Source: Fimbriimonas sp. (lineage in GTDB: Bacteria; Armatimonadota; Fimbriimonadia; Fimbriimonadales; Fimbriimonadaceae). From it: DNA of 64,000 nt. The stretch covers positions 1 through 64,000 of the forward strand of contig JARLGV010000004.1 of the NCBI GenBank assembly GCA_031292555.1, in the 5' to 3' direction. Below, in pieces: positions 44,516-55,654 of the stretch; the stretch's first letter is position 1, and every line of letters begins with the position of its first letter. Below the pieces are notes generated by a model, which did not search any database, was not told where the DNA came from, and saw only the letters and a program-made list of their open reading frames with translations. Made by a program: the position numbers and the translations under genes.

Positions 44516-45493
44516 ATGAAAATCACCAAGGAATTGGCTCTCGCGTTTCGCAAGGAACTCGAGAATGTGTCTTCAGTCATCATCGGCACACATCTGAACC
44601 CTGACGGCGATGCGCTCGGAAGTGCGTTGGCCGTCTCTTTGTTTCTAGACGGACTCGGCATTCCGAACGAGGTTCTTTGCCACCATAACGCGCCGGCGAA
44701 CCTGAAGTTCCTGCCGAATGTGGCGGGAGTCCGACAGAAACCGAAGCAAGACAAGCACGACCTTGGAATCGTCGTCGACCTGGATGCCCTTGATCGGCTC
44801 GGCCAGACCGAACCGTATTTCCACGAGTGCAAGCGGATGGTCGTCGTCGATCATCACTTGCCGCACGAGTCGCCCGGCGATCTGCGAATCGTGGATTCGT
44901 CAGAGCCGGCGACTTCCCTCATATTGTCTCGCCTGTTGCTGGAATTAGGCGCCAACATCACGCCTGACATCGCCACATGCCTTTTGACCGGCATCGTCAC
45001 CGACACCGGATCGTTCCGGTTCCGGAACACCACGCCCGACGCCTTAAGCATCTCGGCGATTCTTCTAGAACATGGAGGAGACATCAACTTGATCAGCGAG
45101 GAGGTCTTTCAAAGTAAGCCGCTATCGTCGGTCAGGCTCTTGGGACATGCGCTTGAGACGATGCGGCTTGATTGCGATCGCCGGCTCGCTTGGTCTTCCC
45201 TGAGCAATCATGACTTCGTCGTCGCGGACGCCCTCGACGAGGACACCGAGGGCGTAGTCAATGAGATGCTGTTCATAACCTCTGTGCAAATCGCCGCTCT
45301 CATCCGCGAACCGGAGCCCGGCAAGATACGATGCTCGTTCCGATCGCGCAGCAAGTACGACGTGGCGGTTGCAGCTCGAGACTTTGGCGGTGGCGGGCAC
45401 AAGAACGCGGCTGGATGCACGTTTGACCTTCCCCTGAAAGAAGCCGAAGAACTAGTGGTTCGGAGGTTGAAGTTGTGCTTGGAATCCTGCTGA
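44516..45493 (+). CDS. nrnA: NrnA-like DHH/DHHA1 phosphoesterase (nanoRNase / pAp phosphatase)
   Basis: 325 residues from the ATG at 44516, with AGGAAGG upstream; a TTG two codons earlier is less likely. NrnA degrades 2-5-mer RNAs and dephosphorylates pAp. The DHH domain shows GTHLNPDGDALGSALA (D-x-D metal ligands), VVDLDALDRLG, VVVDHHLPH and GIVTDTGSFRF. The C-terminal DHHA1 domain has FGGGGHKNAAGCTF. All metal ligands are present. The truB GTG lies inside its 3' end (19-nt overlap); an nrnA-truB pairing is common in bacteria. Confidence 0.92.
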   Translation: MKITKELALAFRKELENVSSVIIGTHLNPDGDALGSALAVSLFLDGLGIPNEVLCHHNAPANLKFLPNVAGVRQKPKQDKHDLGIVVDLDALDRLGQTEPYFHECKRMVVVDHHLPHESPGDLRIVDSSEPATSLILSRLLLELGANITPDIATCLLTGIVTDTGSFRFRNTTPDALSISAILLEHGGDINLISEEVFQSKPLSSVRLLGHALETMRLDCDRRLAWSSLSNHDFVVADALDEDTEGVVNEMLFITSVQIAALIREPEPGKIRCSFRSRSKYDVAVAARDFGGGGHKNAAGCTFDLPLKEAEELVVRRLKLCLESC

Positions 45494-46347
45494 TTCGCAA
45501 GCCGCTTCGGATTACGTCGCACGATGTCGTTAACGACGTCCGGCGACGCTTTTCAACCAAACGGGTTGGCCATGCTGGGACGCTCGACCCATTGGCAACC
45601 GGAGTATTGGTCGTGGCCGTTGGTCCGGCAACCCGCTTTTTACAGTATCTTCCACTCGAGCCGAAGGTCTATGTGGCTGACATCTGTTTTGGACGCTCGA
45701 CCACGACCTTTGACGCTGAGGGCGAACCATCTCTAGAACGGCCGGTCCCGGTGGATCTGGCAGGAGCGATCCAAAAAGCCCTTCCTTCGTTCACTGGCTT
45801 GATCCAGCAGTTTCCACCGATGTTCAGTGCAGTCAAAGTCGGCGGAAGGCCTCTGTACCAGTACGCGCGAAGCGGCAAAAGCGTTGAACGGGAGGCGCGT
45901 ACGGTCCATATCACCTCCTTTGAGATCCTCGAGTGCTCGAACGATTCCGCCAAGGCACGCATCATTTGCTCGGGAGGCACGTATATACGATCGTTGGCAA
46001 ACGATCTCGGAGAACAAATCGGTTGCGGAGGCTACTTAGCAGGCTTGGTGCGAACCCAGGTTGGAAGGTTTACGCTTGACGAAGCCGTGCCGCTTGAGGA
46101 GATTGCACCTAACATGCTTCGACCATTGAGCGAAGTGTTGCCTCCGATGCCAATGGTGCAACTCGACGATGTACAGACAGCCTTCATCCGCGAAGGCAGA
46201 CCGATCGCACTGCACGAGGCGCCTTCCTACCATCTGGCAGCCTTGCTAGAGCCCGACGGCACGGTGTTTAGCGTGGCTCGCGTGACTGGCAATCTACTCC
46301 AGCCGGAATGCGTGATTCCAAGCGGAGTCCTCGATGTCGGTATTTGA
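45475..46347 (+). CDS. truB: tRNA pseudouridine-55 synthase
   Basis: 290 residues from a GTG with GGAGG upstream, overlapping nrnA. It isomerises U55 of the T-loop of tRNAs. The catalytic Asp is in GHAGTLDPLATGVLVV, followed by YVADICFGRSTTTFDAEG and QFPPMFSAVKVGGRPLYQYARSG. CSGGTYIRSLANDLGE and the C-terminal TruB/PUA-like section complete a full-length protein. Its last 14 nt overlap the next gene. Confidence 0.96.
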   Translation: MLGILLIRKPLRITSHDVVNDVRRRFSTKRVGHAGTLDPLATGVLVVAVGPATRFLQYLPLEPKVYVADICFGRSTTTFDAEGEPSLERPVPVDLAGAIQKALPSFTGLIQQFPPMFSAVKVGGRPLYQYARSGKSVEREARTVHITSFEILECSNDSAKARIICSGGTYIRSLANDLGEQIGCGGYLAGLVRTQVGRFTLDEAVPLEEIAPNMLRPLSEVLPPMPMVQLDDVQTAFIREGRPIALHEAPSYHLAALLEPDGTVFSVARVTGNLLQPECVIPSGVLDVGI

Positions 46348-46804
46348 GCCCTGCCGTTCACGGCGCCTACTCCGAAGCCAATTGCTGTGGTTCGGGTTTT
46401 GGGTTGCCATTACGGCTGTGGGCGTGTGCCTTCACCCGAACAAGAGCGGTCACGGCACACATGAGCAGTTGGGTTTGCCGCCCTGTCCCTCTGTGCTGAT
46501 CTTCGACCGGCCTTGTCCGGGCTGTGGATTGACGACAAGTTGGACTGCATTGATCCACGGAGATTTCGCATACGCGTTCCATGCTCACCCGCTTGGCCCG
46601 CCGATGTACTTGATCTTCACTTTATCCGCGTTGTTTGCCCTCTACGGTTGGTGGAAGGGCAAGCGGTTCGCCACCGACACCCCAGAATTCAATCGGGTGA
46701 TGATCGTTACGGTTATCGTCTTCCTTGCCTTCGGTTTTGCCCGTATGGCCCTTACACCCCACTTTGCCACGGGCGCCGAACGCTGGTTCGCAATAACTCA
46801 CTAG
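46334..46804 (+). CDS. DUF2752 membrane protein
   Basis: 156 residues with about three transmembrane helices (20-37, 90-110, 128-148). The family marker CPGCGLTTSW (about 66-75), in the setting FDRPCPGCGLTTSW, identifies DUF2752. The function of the family is unknown. It overlaps truB by 14 nt, making it the third gene of the nrnA-truB unit. It ends 6 bp from a convergent gene. Confidence 0.85.
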   Translation: MSVFEPCRSRRLLRSQLLWFGFWVAITAVGVCLHPNKSGHGTHEQLGLPPCPSVLIFDRPCPGCGLTTSWTALIHGDFAYAFHAHPLGPPMYLIFTLSALFALYGWWKGKRFATDTPEFNRVMIVTVIVFLAFGFARMALTPHFATGAERWFAITH

Positions 46805-46810
46805 GTCCGA

Positions 46811-47770
46811 CTAGACGAAAAGTGCCGGAGTCCCGCCGGTATGCCAGAACAGAATCCGGCCGCCCAATCGCCCAGACTGAACGAGGTCCAGCAGGCCGGC
46901 AAACGCCTTCCCCGTGTAGATGGGATCGAGGAAAATGCCTTCCGACCTCGCCAGTCGCTCAATTGCGGCATCCCCGGCTTCGCTGGCTATGCCATATCCC
47001 GGACCAACATAACCAAAATCCAGATCGAAATCAGCCGCCTTCAGGTCGGGTCCATCTGGAATGTAGACTCTGACAGACTGGGCAAGAGCGGCAAAGTCGT
47101 TCGCTATTTCCGGCTCTGGGTCGCATGCAATGCCAAGGATCCTTGTACTCGTGCCGGCAAACCCATACGCCAATCCGACGTGAGTGCTTCCGCTTGAGCT
47201 CGCGAACACGATGCAATCAAACGCTTGGTCAATCTCCTTGGCGGCCTCGTAAAAGCCGTACGCACCCAGCGGAGACGAGCCGCCGACCGGAACGCGATAG
47301 ACATTGAGGCCTTGATCCGCGAATTCCATAGCAAGCTTCTCGGCATGATCGTAAAGCTGATCCCACGTGCCGTCCGGAAATGTCCGCAAGTCGATTCCGA
47401 GAATTTTATCGAGTACCAGGTTGCCTTTCATACCAAGGGTTCGCACAACGCACGGGTTTTCGACATCAAACGGCATTGCCATGATGGCAGCTGCACACCG
47501 GACTCCAAGAACCGCACATGCAGCCCCTAGCTGTCGAACAAAGTTGGATTGAGCCGCCCCACAGGTCACTACAACGTCAACATTGCCTGCGACGATATCG
47601 GCCATCAGGAACTCCAGCTTTCGGCCCTTGTTTCCGCCCATTGCGAAGCCGGTTAGGTCGTCCCTCTTAATCCAGAGGTCGACATTCAACTCGCCAGAAA
47701 GTCGGTTCAGCCGGTGCAAAGGAGTGGGTCGTCGAATTAAGTCGATCCTGGGCGGCTTCACATGCTTCAT
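46811..47770 (-). CDS. PLP-dependent D-cysteine desulfhydrase / ACC deaminase family enzyme
   Basis: 319 residues, fold type II PLP enzyme. The lysine that forms the Schiff base is in GGNKGRKLE (about 47-54), preceded by RRPTPLHRLNRLS and IKRDDLTGFAMGG. The phosphate-binding loop is FASSSGSTHVGLAYG, and the end FWHTGGTPALF is typical of the DcyD / ACC deaminase group. D-cysteine desulfhydrase (D-Cys to pyruvate, sulfide, ammonia) is more likely than ACC deaminase, but substrate residues cannot be judged with certainty. It is divergent from the 47799 gene across a short gap. Confidence 0.85.
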   Translation of the reverse strand: MKHVKPPRIDLIRRPTPLHRLNRLSGELNVDLWIKRDDLTGFAMGGNKGRKLEFLMADIVAGNVDVVVTCGAAQSNFVRQLGAACAVLGVRCAAAIMAMPFDVENPCVVRTLGMKGNLVLDKILGIDLRTFPDGTWDQLYDHAEKLAMEFADQGLNVYRVPVGGSSPLGAYGFYEAAKEIDQAFDCIVFASSSGSTHVGLAYGFAGTSTRILGIACDPEPEIANDFAALAQSVRVYIPDGPDLKAADFDLDFGYVGPGYGIASEAGDAAIERLARSEGIFLDPIYTGKAFAGLLDLVQSGRLGGRILFWHTGGTPALFV

Positions 47771-47785
47771 TTTACGTCAGACAGA

Positions 47786-47791
47786 CATAAT
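47786..47791 (+). promoter_or_regulatory. -10-like hexamer just before a start codon
   Basis: CATAAT ends 7 nt before the ATG at 47799, with no Shine-Dalgarno between. Another case of a possibly leaderless gene. Confidence 0.4.
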
Positions 47792-47798
47792 CATAGAT

Positions 47799-48353
47799 AT
47801 GAGGCTCGGAAGGCGAATCGTACGTGGCACAGGATGCGGATGCCTCGTTTTGGTCACGGCACTGGCTTGCATCGCCAACTTCACTCCAGCCGGTCACACT
47901 TTCTGGGTGCTTCTCAAGAACGGAAAGTTAAGTAATTATGTAGCATCCGATCCGAATCTGAAATACAACGCAAACGAAGAGACGAACCTCAAGGATCTCT
48001 ACACCGCGTTGATGGCCTATCACGAGTCCGAGGGTCAATGGCCGGTTGCCGGTGGTTGGATGGATGCAATCAAGAACAGGGTCAGCACCGCCGATCTAGC
48101 AAAGGGCGAGGCAGACAAGAAGTTCGTGAGCCCCAGCCTCGCCGGTCAACCGGGTGTTTATGGATACGCGATGAACGATCTCGCCAGCGGAAAATACAAG
48201 GGCGACATCAAGGATCCCAAGACACTCCTGCTCTTCGATTCGAGCGACACATCGCGAAACGCGCACGGCGATCCAAAGAAACTAATTCCGAAACCTCCCC
48301 GGCCGGGAGGCAACACGGGAATCACTGTCGGCGGTACCATCGTCAAGCTATAA
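47799..48353 (+). CDS. Membrane-anchored pseudopilin-like small protein
   Basis: 184 residues from the ATG at 47799; the frame open to 47583 is antisense to the PLP gene. One N-terminal transmembrane segment (about 9-32) contains GTGCGCLVLVTALACIANFTP. The soluble part has TNLKDLYTALMAYHESEGQWPVAGGWMDAI and YGYAMNDLASGKYKGDIKDPKTLLLFDSSD, which resemble the type II secretion G-like and DUF1559 proteins (helix, then short strands with GYAMN). No GFTLxE prepilin cleavage site is present, so it is not a true pilin. A Pro/Gly-rich tail ends the protein. Role unknown. Confidence 0.6.
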   Translation: MRLGRRIVRGTGCGCLVLVTALACIANFTPAGHTFWVLLKNGKLSNYVASDPNLKYNANEETNLKDLYTALMAYHESEGQWPVAGGWMDAIKNRVSTADLAKGEADKKFVSPSLAGQPGVYGYAMNDLASGKYKGDIKDPKTLLLFDSSDTSRNAHGDPKKLIPKPPRPGGNTGITVGGTIVKL

Positions 48354-48354
48354 T
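48349..48354 (+). promoter_or_regulatory. Consensus -10 box before the fused E1 gene
   Basis: A perfect TATAAT overlaps the stop codon of the preceding gene. The leader to the ATG at 48411 is about 50 nt and contains GAGGT eight nt before the start. The -35 region is poor. Confidence 0.55.
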
Positions 48355-48410
48355 TTGATGCTTCTTCGAGGCAGAAGAACACTCGCATTCAACGGCGAAT
48401 AGAGGTAACC

Positions 48411-50372
48411 ATGTCCACAGTCCCGGCAAGCAAGGCATTTTCGCGAATCGACTACCTCAGGCTTATGCTCCTTAGCCGCGAGGGAGATCGCCGAGAGGGC
48501 ATTCTCCTTCGGCAGAGTAAGGGTTGGTTTCAGGTCAGCGGGATGGGGCACGAAGCTCTCGGAACACTGGCCTTAGTTTTGCGTCCCGACGACTACATCT
48601 TCCCTTATTACCGTGACCGAGCAATCGCCCTTGCGAGGGGCCTTTCCGGATATGAGTTGGCATTAGCCTATTTTGCGAAGCAGGCCAGCAGTTCGGGCGG
48701 ACGCCAGATGCCCGGTCACTACTCGGATCGCGAAAGAAACATCTTCAGCGTATGTACTCCAACTGGAGGATCGCTACTCCCTGCCTGTGGCGCGGCCTGG
48801 GCCATGAAGATGGCGGGAGAGGACACAGTCTGCCTTGCGACGGTGGGTGACGCAGCCTCGCGCCAAGGCGAGTTTTTCGAGGCCTTTACCTTTGCCGTAC
48901 AAGAGAACCTCCCCGTCATCTTCGTCGTCGAGGACAACAAATATGGCATCTCAACTCCAACCGAGAAGTTTCTGCCGATGCGGCTAGGTGTGCTGGCGAC
49001 CGATCGAATCGTTCAGATCGATGCGAGACGCCCGGAGACGGTCTACGCCGCCGGAAACGATGCCGTGGCCAAGGCCCGATCTGGTGGAGGACCGACCCTA
49101 ATCTGGGCCGATCTCGACCGATTGTCTTCCCACACTTCAAGCGACGATCATCGGGTCTATCGATCGATCGGCGATATCGAGGAGATGTCAAAGCGAGACC
49201 CAATTCGGCTGTTCGCCGAAGACCTCATAGCTAGTGGTGAGTTGGATGTGGCCGGTTGGCAAGTCATGCAGGACGAAATCGCAAAGTCCGTTGACGAGGA
49301 CTACCTTCGAGCGGAGCGGGAACTTGACCCTACACCGGAACAAACCCTGCTGCACAATTTCGGACCTGAACCGGAACTCCTCACTCCGCCGATCGCGGCT
49401 GGCCAGAGGATGACGATGGTGAGCGCGATCAACGCAACCTTCAGGAAGGCGCTGGATGAGGATCCGAAGGTCATCTTTTTTGGGGAAGATATCGAGGACC
49501 CCAAGGGTGGCGTGTTCGGGATGACGAAGGGGCTCAGCGAGAGCTACCCGAGTCAAGTCGTGAACTCGCCGTTGGCGGAGGCGACCATCATGGGTGTTGC
49601 CGTTGGTATGGCAGCTTACGGCTATCGGCCAATCTTCGAACTCCAGTTCATCGACTTTATCGCGCCAGGTTGGAATCAGATCACGACCAACATGTCGACG
49701 CTGCGCTGGAGATCTTTCGGTCAGTGGAAGTGCCCGTGTGTCATCTACGCTCCGTACGGGGCATACCTACCGGGCGGGTCACTGTGGCACAGCCAAAGCA
49801 ATGAGTCTGCGCTGGCCCATCTCCCCGGTATTCGCGTCGCAATCCCGTCCACGCCCGAAGACGCCGCGGGCCTCATGTGGACGGCGGTCCACGCCGACGA
49901 CCCGTGCTTCATCTTGATCCCGAAGCATATTTTCCGCAAGCAGGTGGATATCGAACGAGCGACGCCGGTTCCCTTCGGGAAGGCGCGCCTGGTACAGGAG
50001 GGTGCAGACGTCACCCTCGTCACGTGGGGCAACTGCATCGAGTTGGCCCAAGAGGCGGCTGAGAAGTCCAATGCCGACATCGAGATCATCGACCTCCGAT
50101 CAATCGTGCCGTGCGATTACGAGACAATCGTCCAATCGCTTACAAAAACGGGCCGCCTTATCGTTTTGCATGAAGACACGCGCACTGCAGGTTTCGGACA
50201 GACGCTCATTTCGGAACTGACCTGCAAACCGGAATCCTTCAATTTATTGTTGTCGCCTCCCCAGTTAGTGGCCAGGGACGACGTCCACGTTGGCTATAAC
50301 CCGATATGCGAATATGCCGCGCTTCCAGACGTTGGTCAGGTTCTAGATGCCATCGCCGTCGTCATGGAATGA
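48411..50372 (+). CDS. Fused E1 alpha-beta of a branched-chain-type 2-oxoacid dehydrogenase
   Basis: 653 residues. The N-terminal half (about 10-300) is E1-alpha, with the TPP-binding section GDAASRQGEFFEAFTFAVQE...EDNKYGIS and YRSIGDIEEMSKRDPI. The C-terminal half (about 325-650) is E1-beta, with FFGEDIEDPKGGVFGMTKGL, NSPLAEATIMGVAVGMAAYG, LQFIDFIAPGWNQI and LIVLHEDTRTAGFGQTL. The two are joined by a linker around PTPEQTLLHNFGPEPELLTPP. Separate alpha and beta genes are the rule, but fused E1 occurs in several phyla. It decarboxylates branched-chain 2-oxoacids (or pyruvate) onto an E2 lipoyl partner; E2 and E3 are not in the window. Confidence 0.9.
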   Translation: MSTVPASKAFSRIDYLRLMLLSREGDRREGILLRQSKGWFQVSGMGHEALGTLALVLRPDDYIFPYYRDRAIALARGLSGYELALAYFAKQASSSGGRQMPGHYSDRERNIFSVCTPTGGSLLPACGAAWAMKMAGEDTVCLATVGDAASRQGEFFEAFTFAVQENLPVIFVVEDNKYGISTPTEKFLPMRLGVLATDRIVQIDARRPETVYAAGNDAVAKARSGGGPTLIWADLDRLSSHTSSDDHRVYRSIGDIEEMSKRDPIRLFAEDLIASGELDVAGWQVMQDEIAKSVDEDYLRAERELDPTPEQTLLHNFGPEPELLTPPIAAGQRMTMVSAINATFRKALDEDPKVIFFGEDIEDPKGGVFGMTKGLSESYPSQVVNSPLAEATIMGVAVGMAAYGYRPIFELQFIDFIAPGWNQITTNMSTLRWRSFGQWKCPCVIYAPYGAYLPGGSLWHSQSNESALAHLPGIRVAIPSTPEDAAGLMWTAVHADDPCFILIPKHIFRKQVDIERATPVPFGKARLVQEGADVTLVTWGNCIELAQEAAEKSNADIEIIDLRSIVPCDYETIVQSLTKTGRLIVLHEDTRTAGFGQTLISELTCKPESFNLLLSPPQLVARDDVHVGYNPICEYAALPDVGQVLDAIAVVME

Positions 50373-50626
50373 CTTCACGTTGGCGCCGCAGGCACTGAGT
50401 GTTCGCATCCCAACCGGCAGTTGACGCGTCGATACGGCACTTCCGGTACGGCTTGCGTTGCTCCGAGGCAACCTGCACTGCGCCTTGGACCCTGGAAGTC
50501 AGCCAAAGCAAAGGAGCCCCCTACCAAGCCAACAGGTCCGATTCCGATTGACAATCAACCGAGATCGGACCTTCGAACTGCCGTCCCCGCCTGGACACAT
50601 CAGCGATGGCTACGCTGCGGGAGCGT
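50373..50626. other. Intergenic stretch between convergent genes
   Basis: 254 bp between the E1 gene and sdhC, both ending here. No sdhA or sdhB sequence, RNA gene or clear terminator is seen. Short open frames continue as antisense of sdhC and are not supported. Confidence 0.4.
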
Positions 50627-52803
<2,177 letters not shown>

Positions 52804-52822
52804 ATCCGGAAGCCAATAACAG

Positions 52823-52858
52823 TAAAGCCAGTTGCGGCACGCGCCGCAACTGGCTTTA
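52823..52858 (+). terminator. Terminator hairpin after eno
   Basis: A perfect 16-bp inverted repeat (TAAAGCCAGTTGCGGC / GCCGCAACTGGCTTTA) with a 4-nt loop, 19 bp after the eno stop. The A/T-rich ends make it usable from both directions, and the convergent DinB gene ends 26 bp to the right. Confidence 0.85.
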
Positions 52859-52883
52859 CCGTTTGTCGCAGGCAACTGCACCG

Positions 52884-53336
52884 TCAGGTCAGATAGGCCG
52901 TCAACTGCTCAACGTGATAGAGGTCGTGGCCGATGATCGTGTTCGCTTGGTCTTCGATGCTCGTTGGTCCGTGAACCGGATGGACGAAGCACTTATGGAA
53001 CTCCTCGTCGGTGAGCGAATTGAGCAAGACCTTCGTCTTCTGCCGTTGCGTCGTAAAGATGTTCAACTGTTCGTAGAGATTCGAACGGGCATATCCCATC
53101 TCAATCGCTCGACGGGTTTCGTCGTGGACGACCACCGACGTGTTGGGCCTGGCCAAAGCTCGATCCATACGCCCTCGATACAGTTGCTCCCAATCAGCCA
53201 AATGCGCGACAACCTCGCGAACCGTAAAGCGGCCCGGTTCAAGGGCAGTGTCGATTCGGGAATCGGGGATCAGATTGACCAAACGGCGTATGACGACCGG
53301 GCCATTGCCAATGACCGTCAGGAGGTACGGATTCAC
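52884..53336 (-). CDS. DinB-family four-helix-bundle protein
   Basis: 150 residues. The DinB/YfiT fold is suggested by three spaced His residues that bind a divalent metal: REVVAHLADWEQLYRGRM (about 45), and GHDLYHVEQLTAYL near the C-terminus (two His). The helix pattern is that of a four-helix bundle. Members include thiol-dependent transferases and proteins of unknown role. Its start overlaps the stop of the CDF transporter by 4 nt, so the two are co-transcribed; a metal-related link is possible but not shown. Confidence 0.8.
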   Translation of the reverse strand: MNPYLLTVIGNGPVVIRRLVNLIPDSRIDTALEPGRFTVREVVAHLADWEQLYRGRMDRALARPNTSVVVHDETRRAIEMGYARSNLYEQLNIFTTQRQKTKVLLNSLTDEEFHKCFVHPVHGPTSIEDQANTIIGHDLYHVEQLTAYLT

Positions 53337-54271
53337 GGACCTAGGATACCGTCGTCTTGCCTCCGCGACGGGTGCGCCTTCTCTGCATCGTAGGGATCGA
53401 TATGAACAACCGCCTGGGCAGGCGCAAGAGCCGCCTCCAATGCCCCTTCGACTCTATCAGCCATTTCGTGGCCCTGGACGACCGTCCAGTCGTTCGGAAC
53501 CACGATATGCACCTCAATGTAGTGGACGTTTCCACTATGCCTCGTTCGTAGTCGATGAAACGAGATCATGCCGGAGATGCCTCCAAGCACGTCTCGAATC
53601 CGCTCGATATCGTCGTCCGAAACTCTTCGATCGATCAACTGCTCGACCGACTCGCGTGCCATAGCAATCGAACTCCCGGCAATCCACAGTCCAAGCGCCA
53701 TGGCAAACCAGGCATCGGCGGTTTGCCACCCCGTAAACTGGGTAACAAGCAGTGCAGTGACGACCCCTGTGCTGGTCCAAAAGTCGATCATGACGTGGCG
53801 GCCATTGGCTTTCAAGGCAGGACTTCCCGTCCTTAGCGCAACGTGGCGTATGACGGCGCCCACCGACAAGCTGGCGGCTGCGCTCAGGCACATAATCCAC
53901 AAGCCGAGCCCCAGACTGCGAATCGGCGAAGCGTGGGCCAGTCGATCGATCGCCTCCTTGAAGATAAAGCCGACCATCATAAGGAGCAAAATCGACTCGC
54001 CAAAACTGGTCAGGCTCTCAATTTTTCCGTGTCCGTACGGGTGCTCCTCGTCAGGTGGAACGGCGGCCGCTCGTACCGAATAGAACGCCACCAGCGACGC
54101 GATTACGTCACCCCCCGAGTGGATGCTTTCTGACATTAGGCTCACTGAGCCCGTGATGACCGCGGCCAACACCTTAATAAAGGTCAGGCTAACGTTGGTG
54201 ACTAACGACAGCATCGAAGCCCGGCGCTTCATTCGGTCCGCTGTTCGGTTCGCGAGGTTGGTTTCAGCCAT
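53333..54271 (-). CDS. Cation diffusion facilitator transporter
   Basis: 312 residues from the ATG at 54271; the frame to 54352 adds 27 residues without family similarity. Six transmembrane helices are expected. The CDF signatures are HSGGDVIASLVAF in helix 2 and HPYGHGKIESL before helix 3. The second metal-site pair is in VMIDFWTSTGVV in helix 5. The cytoplasmic C-terminal metal-binding domain (VLGGISGMISFHRLRTRHSG, VHIDPYD) is complete. These proteins export Zn, Mn, Fe or Co in exchange for protons. One helix-2 position reads His-x-x-x-Asp where many exporters have Asp, so metal preference is not clear. Operon with DinB. Confidence 0.9.
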   Translation of the reverse strand: MAETNLANRTADRMKRRASMLSLVTNVSLTFIKVLAAVITGSVSLMSESIHSGGDVIASLVAFYSVRAAAVPPDEEHPYGHGKIESLTSFGESILLLMMVGFIFKEAIDRLAHASPIRSLGLGLWIMCLSAAASLSVGAVIRHVALRTGSPALKANGRHVMIDFWTSTGVVTALLVTQFTGWQTADAWFAMALGLWIAGSSIAMARESVEQLIDRRVSDDDIERIRDVLGGISGMISFHRLRTRHSGNVHYIEVHIVVPNDWTVVQGHEMADRVEGALEAALAPAQAVVHIDPYDAEKAHPSRRQDDGILGP

Positions 54272-54300
54272 GACCGTGCAGAAAGTAAACCTTGTTTCCT

Positions 54301-55215
54301 CTACCGGTTCCTCAGTGCGAGCGCGAATATTTGATATTCGGACACGCTCCATAGCGGCACTCCCGCCGGCGGTTCGATCGTGATCGTCACTTCGCTTCGC
54401 CCTTCGGTAAGCCGCCTTTCAACTCCAAAATCGGAAGTATGCCACCGGCACGCTCTGTTCTCGGATGGTTCGTACCACCATCCCGCAAACTCACCTTCGA
54501 CAAATACCCGAGCGCGCTGCCGCCCGTGAAACCGGTCATACATCTTCCTGAGAATGAGACCTGCGTTTCTGTCTGGAATGGTCGTCCGAAACGAGGCGGC
54601 ATTGAGGTGACTTGCTATATAACCCGTCCTTGAAGCGCCATTGGCAAAGCTAGATTCGAGAGTGAAGACAGCGCTCATGTTCTGCGCGCTGAACCAATGA
54701 CGACTTAGCCCCTCTTCGTCATCAATGCGCAGCGTGTCGGCAAGTACGCAATCGAACTCGCAATTGGGAATGATCGAGAGGTCTCCGCCTCCTTCTACGC
54801 GCCTGAAGAACGGCACGGCAAATCCCGGGGACGGCCTCGGAGCCGCCTCCTTTCGGTCGTCGACCCAAAACGCGTCTGACGCGGAAATGACCCATCCCGA
54901 ACCATCAAACCCATCCGTCGTCAAAATGATATCACCGGAAATCGGCGTTGAACGGCCAATGACGGCATTGACTGAAACGAGTCCCGCCTCCAGAGCGACG
55001 ACCGTGCAGCCATTGTCAAACGGACCTTCCGACTCCGACGAAGCGGCATCGCCCCGAGTGACCAAGAGTCGACAATCGGAGGTCAGGCAGGTAATTTCTC
55101 CGAGTCCCTCGATGTCCAGAATGACGCGATGTCCTCGATGATCGCGATATAGACAATCGTTGCCCAGATAGAGTAACTGAACCGCATTTTCCGACGAAGA
55201 AAGAGTTGGCGACAT
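54301..55215 (-). CDS. DUF2961-like protein
   Basis: 304 residues, no signal peptide. The C-terminal third matches the DUF2961 end: LILRKMYDRFHGRQRARVFV, then a VEGEFAGWWY strand, NRACRWHTSDFGVER and a final strand with W-x-x-x-Y (LWSVSEYQIFAL). The first 200 residues form a beta-rich section (DCLYRDHRGHRVILDIEGLGE, DIILTTDGFDGSGWVISAS) that I do not recognise. DUF2961 includes glycan-related proteins (difructose-anhydride-forming and related enzymes), but catalytic residues cannot be assigned here. It is 29 bp upstream of the CDF gene on the same strand. Confidence 0.55.
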   Translation of the reverse strand: MSPTLSSSENAVQLLYLGNDCLYRDHRGHRVILDIEGLGEITCLTSDCRLLVTRGDAASSESEGPFDNGCTVVALEAGLVSVNAVIGRSTPISGDIILTTDGFDGSGWVISASDAFWVDDRKEAAPRPSPGFAVPFFRRVEGGGDLSIIPNCEFDCVLADTLRIDDEEGLSRHWFSAQNMSAVFTLESSFANGASRTGYIASHLNAASFRTTIPDRNAGLILRKMYDRFHGRQRARVFVEGEFAGWWYEPSENRACRWHTSDFGVERRLTEGRSEVTITIEPPAGVPLWSVSEYQIFALALRNR

Positions 55216-55264
55216 AAACTAGAAGGGGACAAAACTGGGACGGTCCGGATTTGATGGTAGCACG

Positions 55265-55588
55265 ATGAAAAGTTGGGCAGAAGACCAATACGTGTGGAAC
55301 GAAGCGCAGAGGCTCCTTGACGCGAATATGCTCAAGCAATGCCCGCTTTGCCGCGCCATCAACGCGGCATCGAATTCCGAATGTTTCGTGTGCGGATGGC
55401 GCGGCAAATTCACCCGTGACCGGGCAAAAATGGAAACCGAAGTCCATTCTCTGCTCGACCGCTGCCCCGAATTGGCACGCGCATTGATCGAAGGCACCGA
55501 CAGCCACGCGCCCAAACCCGGACTGCTTAGCCGCATCTTCGAGTGGGTTTGGGCTCGCATTCGGACGCTAAAGAAAGTCCAGCAATAA
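55265..55588 (+). CDS. Small zinc-ribbon protein
   Basis: 107 residues. A central C4 zinc ribbon (CPLC at about 26-29 and CFVC at about 40-43, in KQCPLCRAINAASNSECFVCGW) is flanked by helical sequence. The C-terminus is amphipathic and basic (LLSRIFEWVWARIRTLKKVQ), which may attach to the membrane. I do not recognise a specific family; rubredoxin-like short zinc fingers of this kind are often regulators or scaffolds. It precedes dnaB by 66 bp. Confidence 0.65.
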   Translation: MKSWAEDQYVWNEAQRLLDANMLKQCPLCRAINAASNSECFVCGWRGKFTRDRAKMETEVHSLLDRCPELARALIEGTDSHAPKPGLLSRIFEWVWARIRTLKKVQQ

Positions 55589-55654
55589 CCACGCAGGGCC
55601 CTTCGGCGAGCTCCCTATTCATGGCCATAATGAAAGCTCCCTCAGGAGTATCCC

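Noticed and set aside
47583-47798. N-terminal extension of the pseudopilin-like protein
   Set aside because: It is antisense to the PLP enzyme, and a transmembrane segment begins just after the ATG at 47799.
47799-48353. Type IV prepilin
   Set aside because: No prepilin cleavage motif with Glu at +5; only the C-terminal part resembles pseudopilin-type proteins.
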